64,000 bases of DNA from Alistipes sp. (GTDB lineage Bacteria; Bacteroidota; Bacteroidia; Bacteroidales; Rikenellaceae), in NCBI GenBank assembly GCA_020026395.1, contig JAHHQM010000001.1, forward strand, positions 124,001-188,000, given 5' to 3'. Below are positions 22,239 to 32,240 of the stretch, in pieces; the stretch's first letter is position 1; each line of letters opens with the position of its first letter. The position numbers and the translations under genes are program-made. Under the pieces are notes generated by a model. The model saw only the letters and a program-made list of their open reading frames with translations, was not told the DNA's origin and ran no database searches.

Positions 22239-24044
22239 TTATTGTTGGATCTTCACTAATTGGGCGCGGTAGGCACTCAGGATCTTCGTTTTGGAGATGA
22301 AGCCCATGTAGCGACCCTGTTTGTCGACCACGGGAAGCATCCACGTGTTCTTGTCCTCGAATTTCTCCATGACGCTCTGGATGGATTCGTGCAGGAGAAT
22401 CTTGTCGGGAGCGGGGATCATGTAGTTGGAGATCTGACGGCCGTATTTTTCGCTCTTGAACATATCCTCGCGCAGGTCGTCCAGCTGAACGATGCCCAGC
22501 AGATAACCGAAATTGTCGATTACGGGGAATATGTTGCGGTGGGTCGTCGAGATGATGTTCACGATGTCACCCAGCGTGAAGTTGGGTTTGATGCGCAGGA
22601 AGTCCGACTCCATCAGATCGTCCAGATTCAGGAAGACCAGAACCGACTGATCCTTGTTGTGGGTCAGCAGCTCGCCGCTTTTACGCAGTTTCTTGGTGTA
22701 GATCGAGTCGGGGTCGAGGTAGTAATCGACCGTAAACGAGATGCAGGCGGTGATCATCAGCGGGATGAACAACTCGTAACCTTTCGAAAGCTCGGCGATG
22801 AGGAAGATCGAAGTCAGCGGTGCGTTCATCACACCCGCCATTACGCCCGCCATGCCGACCAGCGTAAACGACGCCACCGACACGTGCCATTGGAAAATCT
22901 CGGGGAAATACGAAGCCAGCATATTGCAGATCAACGCCAGCGTGGCACCCGTAAATGCACCGACGAACAGCGACGGGGCGAACGTACCGCCCACACCGCC
23001 TGCGGCATTGGTCGAGGCCATGGTGATGACCTTGAAGAACATCGTGGCGATGACGAAGATCAGCACGACCCAATCGACTTCGCGGAAACGGTAGAACAGC
23101 GTATTTTCGAAGAGGTGTTCGGGATGACCCTTCATCAGCGACATGAATCCTTCGTAACCCTCGCCGTACAACGGGGGGAAGATGAAGATCAGGATACCGA
23201 GAATCAAACCTCCCGCCAGCCATTTCTGGTATTGCGAGGTGATGCCCGCAAAGTAGCGGACGATGCGTCCGTTCATAGAGGTGAAGTACCACGACATCAG
23301 ACCGCAGGCCACACCCAGCAGGATGAAGAGCGGAATCTGCCACAACTCGAACGAATCGGCCTCGGACAGCGTCACGGCGATGATCGGGTCGAAGCCGCGC
23401 ATCGTAAAGGCGATGGTGGTGGCGGTGATCGAGGCGATCAGAAGCGGGATGACCGATCCCGAGGTGATGTCTAACATGAGGATCTCCAGGACGAACACCA
23501 CGCCCGTGATGGGGGCTTTGAAGATGGCCGCCAAGGCGGCACCCGCACCGCAACAGAGCAGTAGGGTGGTGTTGCGGTAGTTCATGCGAGCCAGTCGTCC
23601 GACGTTCGATCCGATGGCGGCACCCGTCAATACGATCGGTGCCTCGGGGCCGACCGATCCACCGAAACCGATGGTGGTGGCACCGCCCACGATCGAAGTC
23701 CACATGTTGTGGCTTGCGATGCGCGAGTCGCGGCGCGACATGGCGTACAATACGCGCGTAACACCTTCGGAGATGTTATCGCGCACGATGTACTTGACGA
23801 ACAAGGTGGCCAGAATGATACCCACCGCCGGGTAGAACAACAGCAGGAAATGTGCCGTGTCCACCGGAAACCAGTAGGTCAGTCCGCCCTTGATGGCGTA
23901 GAGCAGCAGCTCGAAAAAATAGGTTCCGAATCCGGCGAGCAAACCGACAATACCGGCCAGAATCATCATGGTCTGGTTATTGCTCAGCTTGCGGGTCGTC
24001 CTCAGGAACAACTTGTAAACGTAATCGGTAAACGGAAGTTGCAT
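22239..24044 (-). CDS. ClC-family chloride channel/antiporter with CBS pair
   Basis: A 601-residue protein. The membrane part (about 20-445) has the ClC motifs GGSVGPEAPIV (GPEAP at 132-136, keeping the gating Glu seen in H+/Cl- exchangers) and GGVGGTFAPSLFVGA. Two CBS domains (about 470-595) form the C-terminal regulatory module that usually binds adenine nucleotides. It may act in acid resistance or ion balance; transport mode cannot be decided from sequence. Between trpS and the PAS gene in a minus-strand operon. Confidence 0.92.
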   Translation of the reverse strand: MQLPFTDYVYKLFLRTTRKLSNNQTMMILAGIVGLLAGFGTYFFELLLYAIKGGLTYWFPVDTAHFLLLFYPAVGIILATLFVKYIVRDNISEGVTRVLYAMSRRDSRIASHNMWTSIVGGATTIGFGGSVGPEAPIVLTGAAIGSNVGRLARMNYRNTTLLLCCGAGAALAAIFKAPITGVVFVLEILMLDITSGSVIPLLIASITATTIAFTMRGFDPIIAVTLSEADSFELWQIPLFILLGVACGLMSWYFTSMNGRIVRYFAGITSQYQKWLAGGLILGILIFIFPPLYGEGYEGFMSLMKGHPEHLFENTLFYRFREVDWVVLIFVIATMFFKVITMASTNAAGGVGGTFAPSLFVGAFTGATLALICNMLASYFPEIFQWHVSVASFTLVGMAGVMAGVMNAPLTSIFLIAELSKGYELFIPLMITACISFTVDYYLDPDSIYTKKLRKSGELLTHNKDQSVLVFLNLDDLMESDFLRIKPNFTLGDIVNIISTTHRNIFPVIDNFGYLLGIVQLDDLREDMFKSEKYGRQISNYMIPAPDKILLHESIQSVMEKFEDKNTWMLPVVDKQGRYMGFISKTKILSAYRAQLVKIQQ

Positions 24045-24093
24045 GGATTCTGGACGAAATTTCGGGGTTGCGGGGATTTAGTCGGTCAAAATC

Positions 24094-25224
24094 TTATTCG
24101 CGGGCTTTTTCGGCGAAGTGGCGTGCCTGCTCGTCGATGAGTGCCTGATCCGAGAAGTAGTTGATCTTCATGGCCGAGCGTACCTCGTCGAGTGTTTGGG
24201 CTGCCGTCTTGCGAGCCTCTTCCGAACCGCGTTTCAGAATGTCGTAAACCTCCTGAATGCGGCCTTCGTAGTATTTGCGGCGTTCGCGGATCGGGTCGAG
24301 CGTCTCGTTCAAGACATTGATCAGGAGTTTCTTGACCTTCACGTCACCCAGACCGCCACGTTTGTAGTGAGCCTTCATGTCGTCCAGCGTAGCGTAGTCG
24401 GGCGCATATTTGGCCATGTGTTCCGGACGGCAGAATGCGTCGAGGTAGGTGAATACGATGTTGCCTTCGACCTGACCGGGATCTTCCACGCGCAGGTGGT
24501 TCGGGTCGGTATACATGCCCATGACCTTCTTCTTGACCTCGGCGGCCGTATCCGAAAGATAGATGCAGTTGCCGAGCGATTTCGACATCTTGGCCTTGCC
24601 GTCCGTACCCGGCAGACGCAGACAGGCGGCGTTGTTCGGCAACAGGATTTCGGGCTCGACGAGCACTTCGTCATAAACCGAATTGAATTTGTGGACAATT
24701 TCGCGCGTCTGCTCGATCATCGGCTCCTGATCCTCACCCGCGGGCACGGTCGTAGCCTTGAATGCCGTGATGTCGGCCGCCTGGCTGATCGGGTAGGTGA
24801 AGAATCCGGTGGGGATGCCCTGACGCTGCTGGGTGTCGCCCTCGGTGGCGTTCTCCGAGAAGCCGCGCAGGGTGATCTCGGCCTTGACGGTCGGGTTGCG
24901 TTGCAGACGCTGTACCGTCACGAGGTTCATGTAGTAGAATGCCAATTCGCATAATTCGGGGATCTGCGACTGGATGAACAATACGGATTTCTGCGGGTCG
25001 AGACCTGCAGAAAGGTAATCCAACGCCACTTCGATGATGTTCTGACGTACTTTTTCCGGATTGTCGGCGTTGTCGGTCAGTGCCTGTGCATCGGCAATCA
25101 TGATGAATATGCGATCAAATTCGCCGGACTCCTGCAATTCGACGCGGCGGCGCAACGAACCCACGTAATGCCCCAAGTGAAGTCTGCCTGTCGGACGGTC
25201 GCCCGTAAGAATGATTTTTCCCAT
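24094..25224 (-). CDS. trpS: Tryptophan-tRNA ligase
   Basis: A 376-residue class I synthetase. The HIGH-type motif is in GRLHLGHYVGSL near the N-terminus, and the KMSKS loop is AKMSKSLGN near residue 215. It charges tRNA-Trp with ATP. It is longer than the Bacillus enzyme through an extended region around the HFNSVYDEVLVEPE segment and C-terminus; such length is usual for Bacteroidetes forms. It begins from its own promoter at 25261-25268 and is first in the minus-strand operon. Confidence 0.95.
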   Translation of the reverse strand: MGKIILTGDRPTGRLHLGHYVGSLRRRVELQESGEFDRIFIMIADAQALTDNADNPEKVRQNIIEVALDYLSAGLDPQKSVLFIQSQIPELCELAFYYMNLVTVQRLQRNPTVKAEITLRGFSENATEGDTQQRQGIPTGFFTYPISQAADITAFKATTVPAGEDQEPMIEQTREIVHKFNSVYDEVLVEPEILLPNNAACLRLPGTDGKAKMSKSLGNCIYLSDTAAEVKKKVMGMYTDPNHLRVEDPGQVEGNIVFTYLDAFCRPEHMAKYAPDYATLDDMKAHYKRGGLGDVKVKKLLINVLNETLDPIRERRKYYEGRIQEVYDILKRGSEEARKTAAQTLDEVRSAMKINYFSDQALIDEQARHFAEKARE

Positions 25225-25260
25225 TTTATTTCTTGTTTTGATTAGATTTGATATAATTTA

Positions 25261-25268
25261 CAAAGATA
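25261..25268 (-). promoter_or_regulatory. -7 box TATCTTTG of trpS
   Basis: Perfect TAnnTTTG on the minus strand, 36 bp before the trpS start. Confidence 0.6.
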
Positions 25269-25303
25269 GCATTTTTTACGGGAACATCGACATTTTTCGT
25301 GCC

Positions 25304-26002
25304 TCATTTTCTCGCCTTGGAACGAAGCGCTCGGATCGCCTCGCGAGTCGGGGCATCGACGCGGAGCGATTCGGTGATTTTCTGGAGTGCTTTCCGATAA
25401 ATTTCCGGGGGAAGCGGACAGTCGTAAGTCAGCCACGGAAGCATCCGTTCGGGGAAATGAATAAACGCCTCGCAGACCGCCCACGCGATGCCCGTTTGCA
25501 CGTAGTAATCCGTTTGTCGGATCTCGGAATAGATGCGCAAAAGGTCATCCAGATGCTCCTCGTCCGTAAAATTGCGCATGGCCATTACCACCGCAAAACG
25601 CACTTCAAACGGCGTCTTGCTTTGGAAATAGGGCAGTACGAACGGCCACCAGGCTTTGCGCTCACGCTTCGGAAGCCGCGGACAAAACGAATCGCACACC
25701 GACCAGTTGGTGATGTGTGGAACGAATTGTGCGGTGTGTTGTTGGCGATCGGGGATCGAAAGACGGGCGTAGCCGATCACCATGCCCCACAGCATCACCT
25801 CCTCGAAATAGAGCGGATCGCGGCGGTGTTCCATCTCCGAGAGCCACTCCTCGCCCTTGTCGCGGGCAATTTGTCGGGCGAGCTGGCGCAATTGGGGCAG
25901 ACGAACGCCGATCATGCGCTCGGCATTGGGAATGAGCGGTGCAGAAAAATCGCGGTAGGCGGTGTCCTGCAACGTAAAGAGCTTTTCGCGAAGGGATTCC
26001 AT
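25304..26002 (-). CDS. AlkD-like DNA alkylation repair protein
   Basis: A 232-residue all-helical HEAT-repeat protein. Family signs are VRLPQLRQLARQIARD near the N-terminus, HITNWSVCDSF in the middle, and VRFAVVMAMRNF with YYVQTGIAWAVCEAF later. AlkD glycosylases remove bulky or cationic alkyl bases such as 3- and 7-alkylpurines. The VCD pattern carries the family Asp. It is monocistronic, transcribed from a box at 26028-26035. Confidence 0.85.
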   Translation of the reverse strand: MESLREKLFTLQDTAYRDFSAPLIPNAERMIGVRLPQLRQLARQIARDKGEEWLSEMEHRRDPLYFEEVMLWGMVIGYARLSIPDRQQHTAQFVPHITNWSVCDSFCPRLPKRERKAWWPFVLPYFQSKTPFEVRFAVVMAMRNFTDEEHLDDLLRIYSEIRQTDYYVQTGIAWAVCEAFIHFPERMLPWLTYDCPLPPEIYRKALQKITESLRVDAPTREAIRALRSKARK

Positions 26003-26027
26003 CTTTTGCGGGTGTTTAAAATAGACC

Positions 26028-26035
26028 TAAAGGTA
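26028..26035 (-). promoter_or_regulatory. Probable -7 box TACCTTTA of the alkD-like gene
   Basis: Seven of eight consensus bases on the minus strand, 25 bp before the start codon. Confidence 0.5.
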
Positions 26036-26076
26036 CGAAATATTTCGGTTGGGTGGAGATTGAACGCGGAATTTTG

Positions 26077-26084
26077 TATATTTG
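26077..26084 (+). promoter_or_regulatory. -7 box TATATTTG for the GNAT-AsmA operon
   Basis: Perfect TAnnTTTG, 64 bp before ATG 26149; no clear -33 element. Confidence 0.5.
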
Positions 26085-26148
26085 TATATTGGATCAAAGT
26101 TCGTCGGCGGGAAGCGGATGCCGCCCGGCGGATCAATAAATTTTAAGG

Positions 26149-26586
26149 ATGGAAGTATTGATAAAACGGCAAACGGAACCCTCTGAAGCACTTATGGAGG
26201 CATTTGCGCGTCTGATGCCGCAACTCTCGCCCCGTCTGGGAGCACCGGGTGAAGAGACCGTCAGGCGGCTCGTGGAGTCGCCCGCAACGGCACTTTTCGC
26301 GGCGGAAGCCGAGGGGCGCATCGTGGGACTGCTGACTCTGGTGTGGTATGAAGTCCCCTCGGGGCGTAAGGCGTGGATCGAGGATGTGGTGGTCGATGCC
26401 GAGGCTCGCGGGCGGGGTATCGGTCGAGAGTTGGTCGAGGCGGCTTTACGGTGCGCTCGGGAGCAGGGCATCGAAAAACTGATGCTCACCTCGTCCGAAC
26501 ATCGCAAGGCGGCACATGCCCTCTATCGCCGCATGGGATTCCAAGAGGCCGAAACAACACTATTTGTACATAAACCAATAAAATAA
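26149..26586 (+). CDS. GNAT-family N-acetyltransferase
   Basis: A 145-residue single-domain acetyltransferase. The acetyl-CoA-binding motif A is VVDAEARGRGIGRELVEAAL, preceded by WIEDV, and the C-terminal SSEHRKAAHALYRRMGFQEA is the usual motif B. The acceptor (small molecule or protein amine) cannot be told. It precedes the AsmA-like gene by 7 bp and probably shares its transcript. Confidence 0.88.
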   Translation: MEVLIKRQTEPSEALMEAFARLMPQLSPRLGAPGEETVRRLVESPATALFAAEAEGRIVGLLTLVWYEVPSGRKAWIEDVVVDAEARGRGIGRELVEAALRCAREQGIEKLMLTSSEHRKAAHALYRRMGFQEAETTLFVHKPIK

Positions 26587-26593
26587 AAAAGCT

Positions 26594-29266
26594 ATGGGAA
26601 AGAGATGGAAAGTGGTGACGATAACCCTCGTCATTTTTTGCGTTGTCTTTTTTGTGGGCGTGCCTTTGTTGCTGAAGGGTAAGATCGGCGACATCGTAAG
26701 GTACGAGGCCAACAAAATGCTTACGGCAAAGTTGGAATTTGCCGATTTGGATCTCAGCCTTTTGCGCCATTTCCCGAATGCCTCGGTCGAACTCGACGAG
26801 TTGTGCCTGACGGGAGGTGCAGAGCCTTTCGTGGGTGACACGATCGTGGCTGCCGACCGCATCGAAGTGGTCGTAAACCTCATGTCGCTGTTCGGGGACG
26901 ATGGTCTGGAGATCACGAAAGTCTTCCTAAAACGCCCCATCGTGCAGGCCGAGAAGACGGCCAAAGGTAAGGTCAATTGGGATGTAATGGTTGCGTCGGA
27001 CGAACCCGAGAAAGAGGAGGAGCCCGAAGAGGAGACTGCGTCGGACGGATCGTTCCGTATGCAGGTGCGCGACTTCCGCCTTGAGGAGGCGCGACTCCGC
27101 TACCGCGACGATTCGATCCATATGGCCTTCGAGACCGATCCGTTGTCGCTGCGCCTGAGCGGTGACATGTCGGCCGATCTGACCGACCTCAAACTGAAAC
27201 TCGAGGCCGAGAAGATGTCGTTCGTATCGGGCGGTATCACGCTCATGAATCAGCTGAATGCCCAGATCGACGCCGACATTGTGGCTGATCTGAAGAACGG
27301 CAAATTCATCCTCTCGGACAACAAATTCCGCCTGAACAGCATCGAATTGAGTCTGGACGGCTGGGTCGAGATGGCCGAGAACGCCGTGAAGATGGATCTG
27401 AAGGCCGGTTGCGACAAGGTGATGTTCAAGGATGTGCTGTCGCTTGTTCCGGCATTCTATACGCGCGACTTCCGCGATCTTACGGCCGGAGGTTCGCTGG
27501 CGATGAACCTTTGGGCGAAGGGCGAACTCACGGATAAGACTCTGCCGCAATTCGAACTGACGACCAAGGTCGAGCAGGGTAGTTTCCGCTATGCTTCGCT
27601 GCCGAAGGCCGTGACGGACATCAACCTTGCGTTGAAGGTGTCGAACCCGGGCGGCAAGATGGATCGCACGGAGGTGAACCTCTCGAAATTCGGTCTGGCC
27701 GTGGATGAAAACAAGGTGAAGGCTTCGCTTTATGCCACCAACCTGTTGAGTGATCCTTACGTGCGTGCTGCCGTCGATGGTGTGATCGATCTGGGTACGA
27801 TCAAGATGGTCTATCCGTTGAAGGAGGACGAGAGCCTGGCGGGTCGCATTACGGCCGATCTGAAATTCTCTGGCAACAAGTCCTCGATCGACAAGCAACT
27901 CTACGAGAAATTGGCTGCCGAAGGTCAGTTTACGGTTGAGGGTGTCGATGTGCAGATGGAGAATCTGCCACAGGTGAAGATCACCCGCGCCGCCGCCAAC
28001 ATCACGCCCGAGGCCATGACGCTCGGCGAGTTTGATGCCGAGGTGGGTCGCAGTGATGTGTCGGCCAACGGCCGCCTGTCGGGCTATCTGGGTTACCTGT
28101 TGCGTGGCGATATGCTTTCGGGTCGCCTGTATGTGAAATCGAACCTGTTGGATCTCAACGAGTTCATGACGTCGGCCGAAGAGGGTGCGGAAGAACCCGA
28201 AAAGGAAGAGGAGGAGGCGAAACCCGAGGAGGCGACTACGCCCGCTTCGGTGATTGCCGTTCCGAAGAACCTCGATTTGTCGCTCTCGACCGATCTGAAG
28301 GAGATCCGCATGCAGAAGATGACCATCACGAATGCGGGTGGCGAGATGGCCGTCCGTGGCGGTGTGCTTTCGCTGAACGGCCTGCGTATGAACGTGTTTG
28401 AGGGATCGGCCAAGGCATCGGGCAACTACTCGACCGTCAATCCCGATACCCCGATGGTCGATATGTCGCTGTCGTTTACCGATGCTTCCTTCAAGAAGAC
28501 TTTCGAGGAGTTGGATATGGTGCAGAAACTTGTTCCGGTATTCGAGCAGACGGGCGGTAACTATTCGCTCTCTGCCACGCTCTCGACGCAGTTGGATCTC
28601 CACATGACTCCCGTGTTCAATACCTTGAACGCTTCGGGTGAGATCAGCTCCAAGAACATCGAGATTCATCAGCTGAAGACCTTCGAGCGACTGGCCAAAC
28701 TGCTCAAGAACGATAAGTTGAGCCGCATCGAGGCGCGTGACGTGTGCATCAAGTTCGTGGTTAAGGACGGACGCATCCACACCCAGCCCTTCGACCTGAA
28801 GATGGGCGGCGTGAAGATCAACCTGTCGGGTTCGACGGGTCTGGATCAGACGATCGACTATGTGGCTCGCGTGAATGTTTCGGGTGACAAGACGATCCCC
28901 GTAACCATCGGCGGTACGTTCTCCGACCCGAAACTCGGATTGGATGTCAAGGGTGCGATCGAGGATGCCGTCAAAGGCGAGGCCTACGACAAACTCAACG
29001 ACCTGACGGGTGGCAAGCTGCCTTCGCAGAATGTGGAGGAGCTAGCCGCGCAGATCCGCGAGCAGGCCAAGAAAGCCGGTGACAAGCTGATCATTGCAGC
29101 GCAGAAACAGCGTCAGAGCATGATCGACAAGACCGCAGACAAGAAGAAATTCCAGCAGAAACTGGCCGAAAAGGCGGGTGACAAACTCGTCGAGGAGGCC
29201 GAGGCTCAGGCAGCCAAACTGATGGAGGAGGCCGAACGGAAAATCGAGAAGATTAAGGCCGAATAA
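26594..29266 (+). CDS. AsmA-family membrane-anchored protein
   Basis: An 890-residue protein with one N-terminal membrane anchor (about 7-28) and a large periplasmic body rich in beta strands. The start of the body (LEFADLDLSLLRHFPNASVE) and the late FDLKMGGVKINLSGSTGLDQ, VARVNVSGDKTIPVTIGGTF are typical of Bacteroidetes AsmA-like proteins. This superfamily includes bridge-like lipid carriers between the two membranes. Two acidic linkers (around 141-150 and 528-540) and a C-terminal coiled coil rich in Lys, Glu and Ala follow. Closed by a terminator at 29288. Confidence 0.85.
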   Translation: MGKRWKVVTITLVIFCVVFFVGVPLLLKGKIGDIVRYEANKMLTAKLEFADLDLSLLRHFPNASVELDELCLTGGAEPFVGDTIVAADRIEVVVNLMSLFGDDGLEITKVFLKRPIVQAEKTAKGKVNWDVMVASDEPEKEEEPEEETASDGSFRMQVRDFRLEEARLRYRDDSIHMAFETDPLSLRLSGDMSADLTDLKLKLEAEKMSFVSGGITLMNQLNAQIDADIVADLKNGKFILSDNKFRLNSIELSLDGWVEMAENAVKMDLKAGCDKVMFKDVLSLVPAFYTRDFRDLTAGGSLAMNLWAKGELTDKTLPQFELTTKVEQGSFRYASLPKAVTDINLALKVSNPGGKMDRTEVNLSKFGLAVDENKVKASLYATNLLSDPYVRAAVDGVIDLGTIKMVYPLKEDESLAGRITADLKFSGNKSSIDKQLYEKLAAEGQFTVEGVDVQMENLPQVKITRAAANITPEAMTLGEFDAEVGRSDVSANGRLSGYLGYLLRGDMLSGRLYVKSNLLDLNEFMTSAEEGAEEPEKEEEEAKPEEATTPASVIAVPKNLDLSLSTDLKEIRMQKMTITNAGGEMAVRGGVLSLNGLRMNVFEGSAKASGNYSTVNPDTPMVDMSLSFTDASFKKTFEELDMVQKLVPVFEQTGGNYSLSATLSTQLDLHMTPVFNTLNASGEISSKNIEIHQLKTFERLAKLLKNDKLSRIEARDVCIKFVVKDGRIHTQPFDLKMGGVKINLSGSTGLDQTIDYVARVNVSGDKTIPVTIGGTFSDPKLGLDVKGAIEDAVKGEAYDKLNDLTGGKLPSQNVEELAAQIREQAKKAGDKLIIAAQKQRQSMIDKTADKKKFQQKLAEKAGDKLVEEAEAQAAKLMEEAERKIEKIKAE

Positions 29267-29287
29267 CCTTCCTTACGGGATACGAAA

Positions 29288-29326
29288 AGAGGTGTCACCC
29301 GAAAACGGGCGACACCTCTTTTTTTT
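29288..29326. terminator. Bidirectional terminator between AsmA and MATE genes
   Basis: AGAGGTGTC (29288-29296) and GACACCTCT (29311-29319), with CCG/CGG pairing inside and eight T. Convergent genes end on both sides. Confidence 0.9.
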
Positions 29327-29340
29327 GTGACTCTGTGTTT

Positions 29341-30660
29341 TTAGGCGGCTCTGCGGAACAGGGATTGTATGCGATGCGTGAAGATGAACTGCATGATGCC
29401 TCGCACGACCATAAACGACACGAACGCAAACCAGAGGGCGTTGTTGCCGATGGCGAAGTGTAGGATGAAATAGGCCGAGAAATACCATAGCGTGGACCAC
29501 AACATCGATTTACGCATGACGCGGGTTTCGGTGGCACCGACCATCATGCCGTCCATGATGAACGGAACGATACCCGCAATGGGGATGATGATGACCCAGC
29601 CGACATAATGGCTTGCGGTTGCGATGATGGTCTGCGCGTCGGGCTGATCCCCGACAAACAGCTCCAGAATATTGTGCCAGAACGTGATGTACACCGTCAC
29701 AAAACCCACGGCCAAAACCACGCCCCACAAGATGCACTTTTTCATGGCTTCCTTTAATCGGGGCAGATCCCGCGCACCGATAAAACGACCCGTGAGCGCT
29801 TCGGCGGCATAGGCAAATCCGTCGCTCATGTAGGAGAACAGCGTGAAGAGCTGCAACAGGAGGGTATTCACGGCCAGCAGGTTCTTGTCCTCCATGTGTG
29901 CCGAGATGCCCGTGAAGAACGTGTAGACGGCCACGATGCAGAACGTACGCACGATGATGTCGCCGTTGATCTTGAAATACTCCTTGAGGGGTTGGAGATC
30001 CAACGCCCGTTTCCAGTTGACGGCGGACAGCTGATGGCGGTAGAAGATCCACAACAGTGAGACGGAGAGCGCCACACCCGTCCATTGGGCGATGATCGAG
30101 GCGTAGGCGATGCCGACAATGCCCAAATCCAATCCGAAGGCAAACCACAGGGAACATCCTATGTGGATGAGGTTTACGGTGATGGCCGTGCACATCGGGA
30201 TGTAAGCGTTCTGCATGCCCGTGTACCAGCCGTTGAAGCCGAACAGGAGGATTCCCGCGGGGATTGCCCAGATGCGGGTGTAGAAGTAGGCGCGGGTCAT
30301 CTCGCCGCCGTTCATTGCCCACAGGGCGATTTCACCGACGGGGTACTGCATTACGAGCATGATCACGCCCATGGCCAGCGCCACGCCCACGGCACGCACC
30401 AGCATGTTGGTGCACTCGGCGAAGTCGCCGCGCCCGAAAGCCTGTGCCGTGAGTCCGCTCGTACCCATGCGGATGAAAGAGGTGTTCCAGTAGATGAAGT
30501 TGAAGATCTGCACGCCGATGGCGAGTGCACCGATCGTAGCGGCCGTGTCCGAGCCCCAGTGGCCCGCGATGGCCGTGGACACGATACCCATCAGCGGCAC
30601 CGTGATGTTCGACACGGTGTTGGGTACGGCCAGACGAATGATTTCGCGATTCATGTTCAT
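29341..30660 (-). CDS. MATE-family efflux transporter, DinF-like
   Basis: A 439-residue membrane protein with about twelve hydrophobic segments. The start (IIRLAVPNTVSNITVPLMG) and the second-half start (NGDIIVRTFCIVAVYTFFTGISAHM, shown only as motif start NGDIIVRTFC) match the DinF-like branch of MATE transporters. Substrate unknown. The promoter box at 30668-30675 is so close that the second ATG at 30654 may be the true start. Not an operon. Confidence 0.88.
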   Translation of the reverse strand: MNMNREIIRLAVPNTVSNITVPLMGIVSTAIAGHWGSDTAATIGALAIGVQIFNFIYWNTSFIRMGTSGLTAQAFGRGDFAECTNMLVRAVGVALAMGVIMLVMQYPVGEIALWAMNGGEMTRAYFYTRIWAIPAGILLFGFNGWYTGMQNAYIPMCTAITVNLIHIGCSLWFAFGLDLGIVGIAYASIIAQWTGVALSVSLLWIFYRHQLSAVNWKRALDLQPLKEYFKINGDIIVRTFCIVAVYTFFTGISAHMEDKNLLAVNTLLLQLFTLFSYMSDGFAYAAEALTGRFIGARDLPRLKEAMKKCILWGVVLAVGFVTVYITFWHNILELFVGDQPDAQTIIATASHYVGWVIIIPIAGIVPFIMDGMMVGATETRVMRKSMLWSTLWYFSAYFILHFAIGNNALWFAFVSFMVVRGIMQFIFTHRIQSLFRRAA

Positions 30661-30667
30661 ACGGCGG

Positions 30668-30675
30668 CAAAGATA
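30668..30675 (-). promoter_or_regulatory. -7 box TATCTTTG of the second MATE gene
   Basis: Perfect consensus on the minus strand, only 7 bp before ATG 30660, implying a very short or absent leader, or start at 30654. Confidence 0.6.
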
Positions 30676-30788
30676 CGAAATTCCCTCGGGGCGGCCGCCA
30701 CCGATCCCCGATTTTTTCTCGGCTGCGAACCGAAAGTCGGGAATTTGATGGCGAAAAGTACGTTTTGCATTGATTTATAGGTATCAAG

Positions 30789-30819
30789 TTGTGGAAATCC
30801 GAAAAAAGATTTACCTTTG
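30789..30819 (+). promoter_or_regulatory. Promoter of the pseudouridine synthase gene
   Basis: TTG (30789-30791), 20 bp, TACCTTTG (30812-30819), 33 bp before the start codon. Confidence 0.7.
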
Positions 30820-30852
30820 CGCCCACAATTTTTAATCTATTAGAGATAAACT

Positions 30853-32217
30853 ATGAAAGATCAGAAAAACGACTCGAATTTCGCGCTTGCGCGTTTTGGA
30901 CGCGACAAACGTACTCGTACCGTGACGGCAGAGGGTGAGCGCTTCGAGCGTCGCCCGCGTTCGCAGCGTGACGCTGCCGATTCGGAGCACAAATCAAATT
31001 TTGGATCATACGACAAAAAGCAGCGCCGCTCGTCGTTCAATCCCAATTTCTCGGAGGATAACCGTCCGAAATTCGGAGACCGTCAGCGTGAGGATCGTGG
31101 CGAAAACCGCTTCTCGAACCGTGGTCGTTCGCAGGGTGAAGGCGGCCGTCGTTTTGGTGGTGACCGTGACCGTTCCTATGGTGAGGGCGGTCGTAAGGCG
31201 TACGGTGATCGTGACCGCTCGTTTGGCGGTGACCGCGAACGCCGTTCCTATGGAGAGCGCAAGTCGTACGGCGCAGGTCGTCCTTCGCGCCGACATGGAG
31301 ACGAATATTCGACTTATGAGGATTTCGATCGCGAACGCTCGGAGCGTCGCGGTTTCGAGCACAAGGCCGGCGGTCGTAACGGTGCTCATGACCGTCGTTT
31401 CGCAGACCGTCAGGATCGTCAGGGAAACCGCGGAGGCAAACCCTACCGCAAGTATGGCGACGAGAAACCCTCGTACCCCAAATATAACCCCGAAAAGCAG
31501 ACGGGTGCCATGCGTCTGAACCGTTTCATTGCCCAGTCGGGTATCTGCTCGCGCCGTGAGGCCGACGATTTCATCCTGGCAGGTGTGGTTTCGGTCAATG
31601 GCGTGATCGTATCGGAGCTCGGTACGAAGGTAATGCCCAACGATGTGGTGAAGTTCAACGACAGCCGCGTACAGGGCGAGAAGAAAGTCTATCTGGTGCT
31701 GAACAAGCCCAAAGGCTTCGTAACGTCGCTCGAAGATCCCCATGCCGACAAGACCGTGATGGAGCTGGTGAAGGATGCCTGCACGGAGCGTATCTATCCC
31801 GTAGGCCGTCTGGATAAGAACAGTGTGGGTCTGTTGCTGTTCACCAACGACGGTGATCTGACGAAGCAGCTGACGCACCCCTCGTATGCCAAGAAGAAGA
31901 TCTATCAGGTGACGCTGGACAAGCCGTTCTCGCGTGCCGATATGGATCGCATCACCGAGGGCATCACGCTGGAGGATGGCGAGATCTATGCCGACGAAGT
32001 ATCGTATGTTTCGGAGGATAAGAAGGAGATCGGTATTGAGATCCACTCGGGTCGTAACCGTATCGTGCGCCGTATGTGCGAGTTTCTGGGTTACGAGGTG
32101 AAGAAACTCGACCGTGTCTATTACGCAGGTCTGACGAAGAAGAACCTCAAACGCGGTCAGTGGCGTTTCCTGAGCGATATTGAGGTGAACCGCCTCAAAT
32201 CGGGTCAGTACGAATAA
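30853..32217 (+). CDS. RluB/RsuA-type rRNA pseudouridine synthase with RG-rich N-terminal extension
   Basis: A 454-residue protein. Residues 1-215 are low complexity, rich in Arg, Gly, Asp and Ser (repeats like FGGDRDRS and SYGE), probably disordered and RNA-binding. The S4 domain follows (about 220-265, RLNRFIAQSGICSRREADDFI), then the synthase domain with the catalytic Asp in GRLDKNSVGLLL (D321) and the late motif GRNRIVRRMCEFLGY. This family modifies 23S or 16S rRNA uridines. Extensions of this type are common in Bacteroidetes but absent in E. coli. Single gene with its own promoter and terminator. Confidence 0.92.
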   Translation: MKDQKNDSNFALARFGRDKRTRTVTAEGERFERRPRSQRDAADSEHKSNFGSYDKKQRRSSFNPNFSEDNRPKFGDRQREDRGENRFSNRGRSQGEGGRRFGGDRDRSYGEGGRKAYGDRDRSFGGDRERRSYGERKSYGAGRPSRRHGDEYSTYEDFDRERSERRGFEHKAGGRNGAHDRRFADRQDRQGNRGGKPYRKYGDEKPSYPKYNPEKQTGAMRLNRFIAQSGICSRREADDFILAGVVSVNGVIVSELGTKVMPNDVVKFNDSRVQGEKKVYLVLNKPKGFVTSLEDPHADKTVMELVKDACTERIYPVGRLDKNSVGLLLFTNDGDLTKQLTHPSYAKKKIYQVTLDKPFSRADMDRITEGITLEDGEIYADEVSYVSEDKKEIGIEIHSGRNRIVRRMCEFLGYEVKKLDRVYYAGLTKKNLKRGQWRFLSDIEVNRLKSGQYE

Positions 32218-32240
32218 TCTTCCCCGAAGGAAGATCCATG

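Noticed and set aside
22239..24044. Loss of the ClC gating glutamate
   Set aside because: At first GGSVGP looked like a replaced motif, but aligning GPEAP with GREGP shows the Glu is kept.
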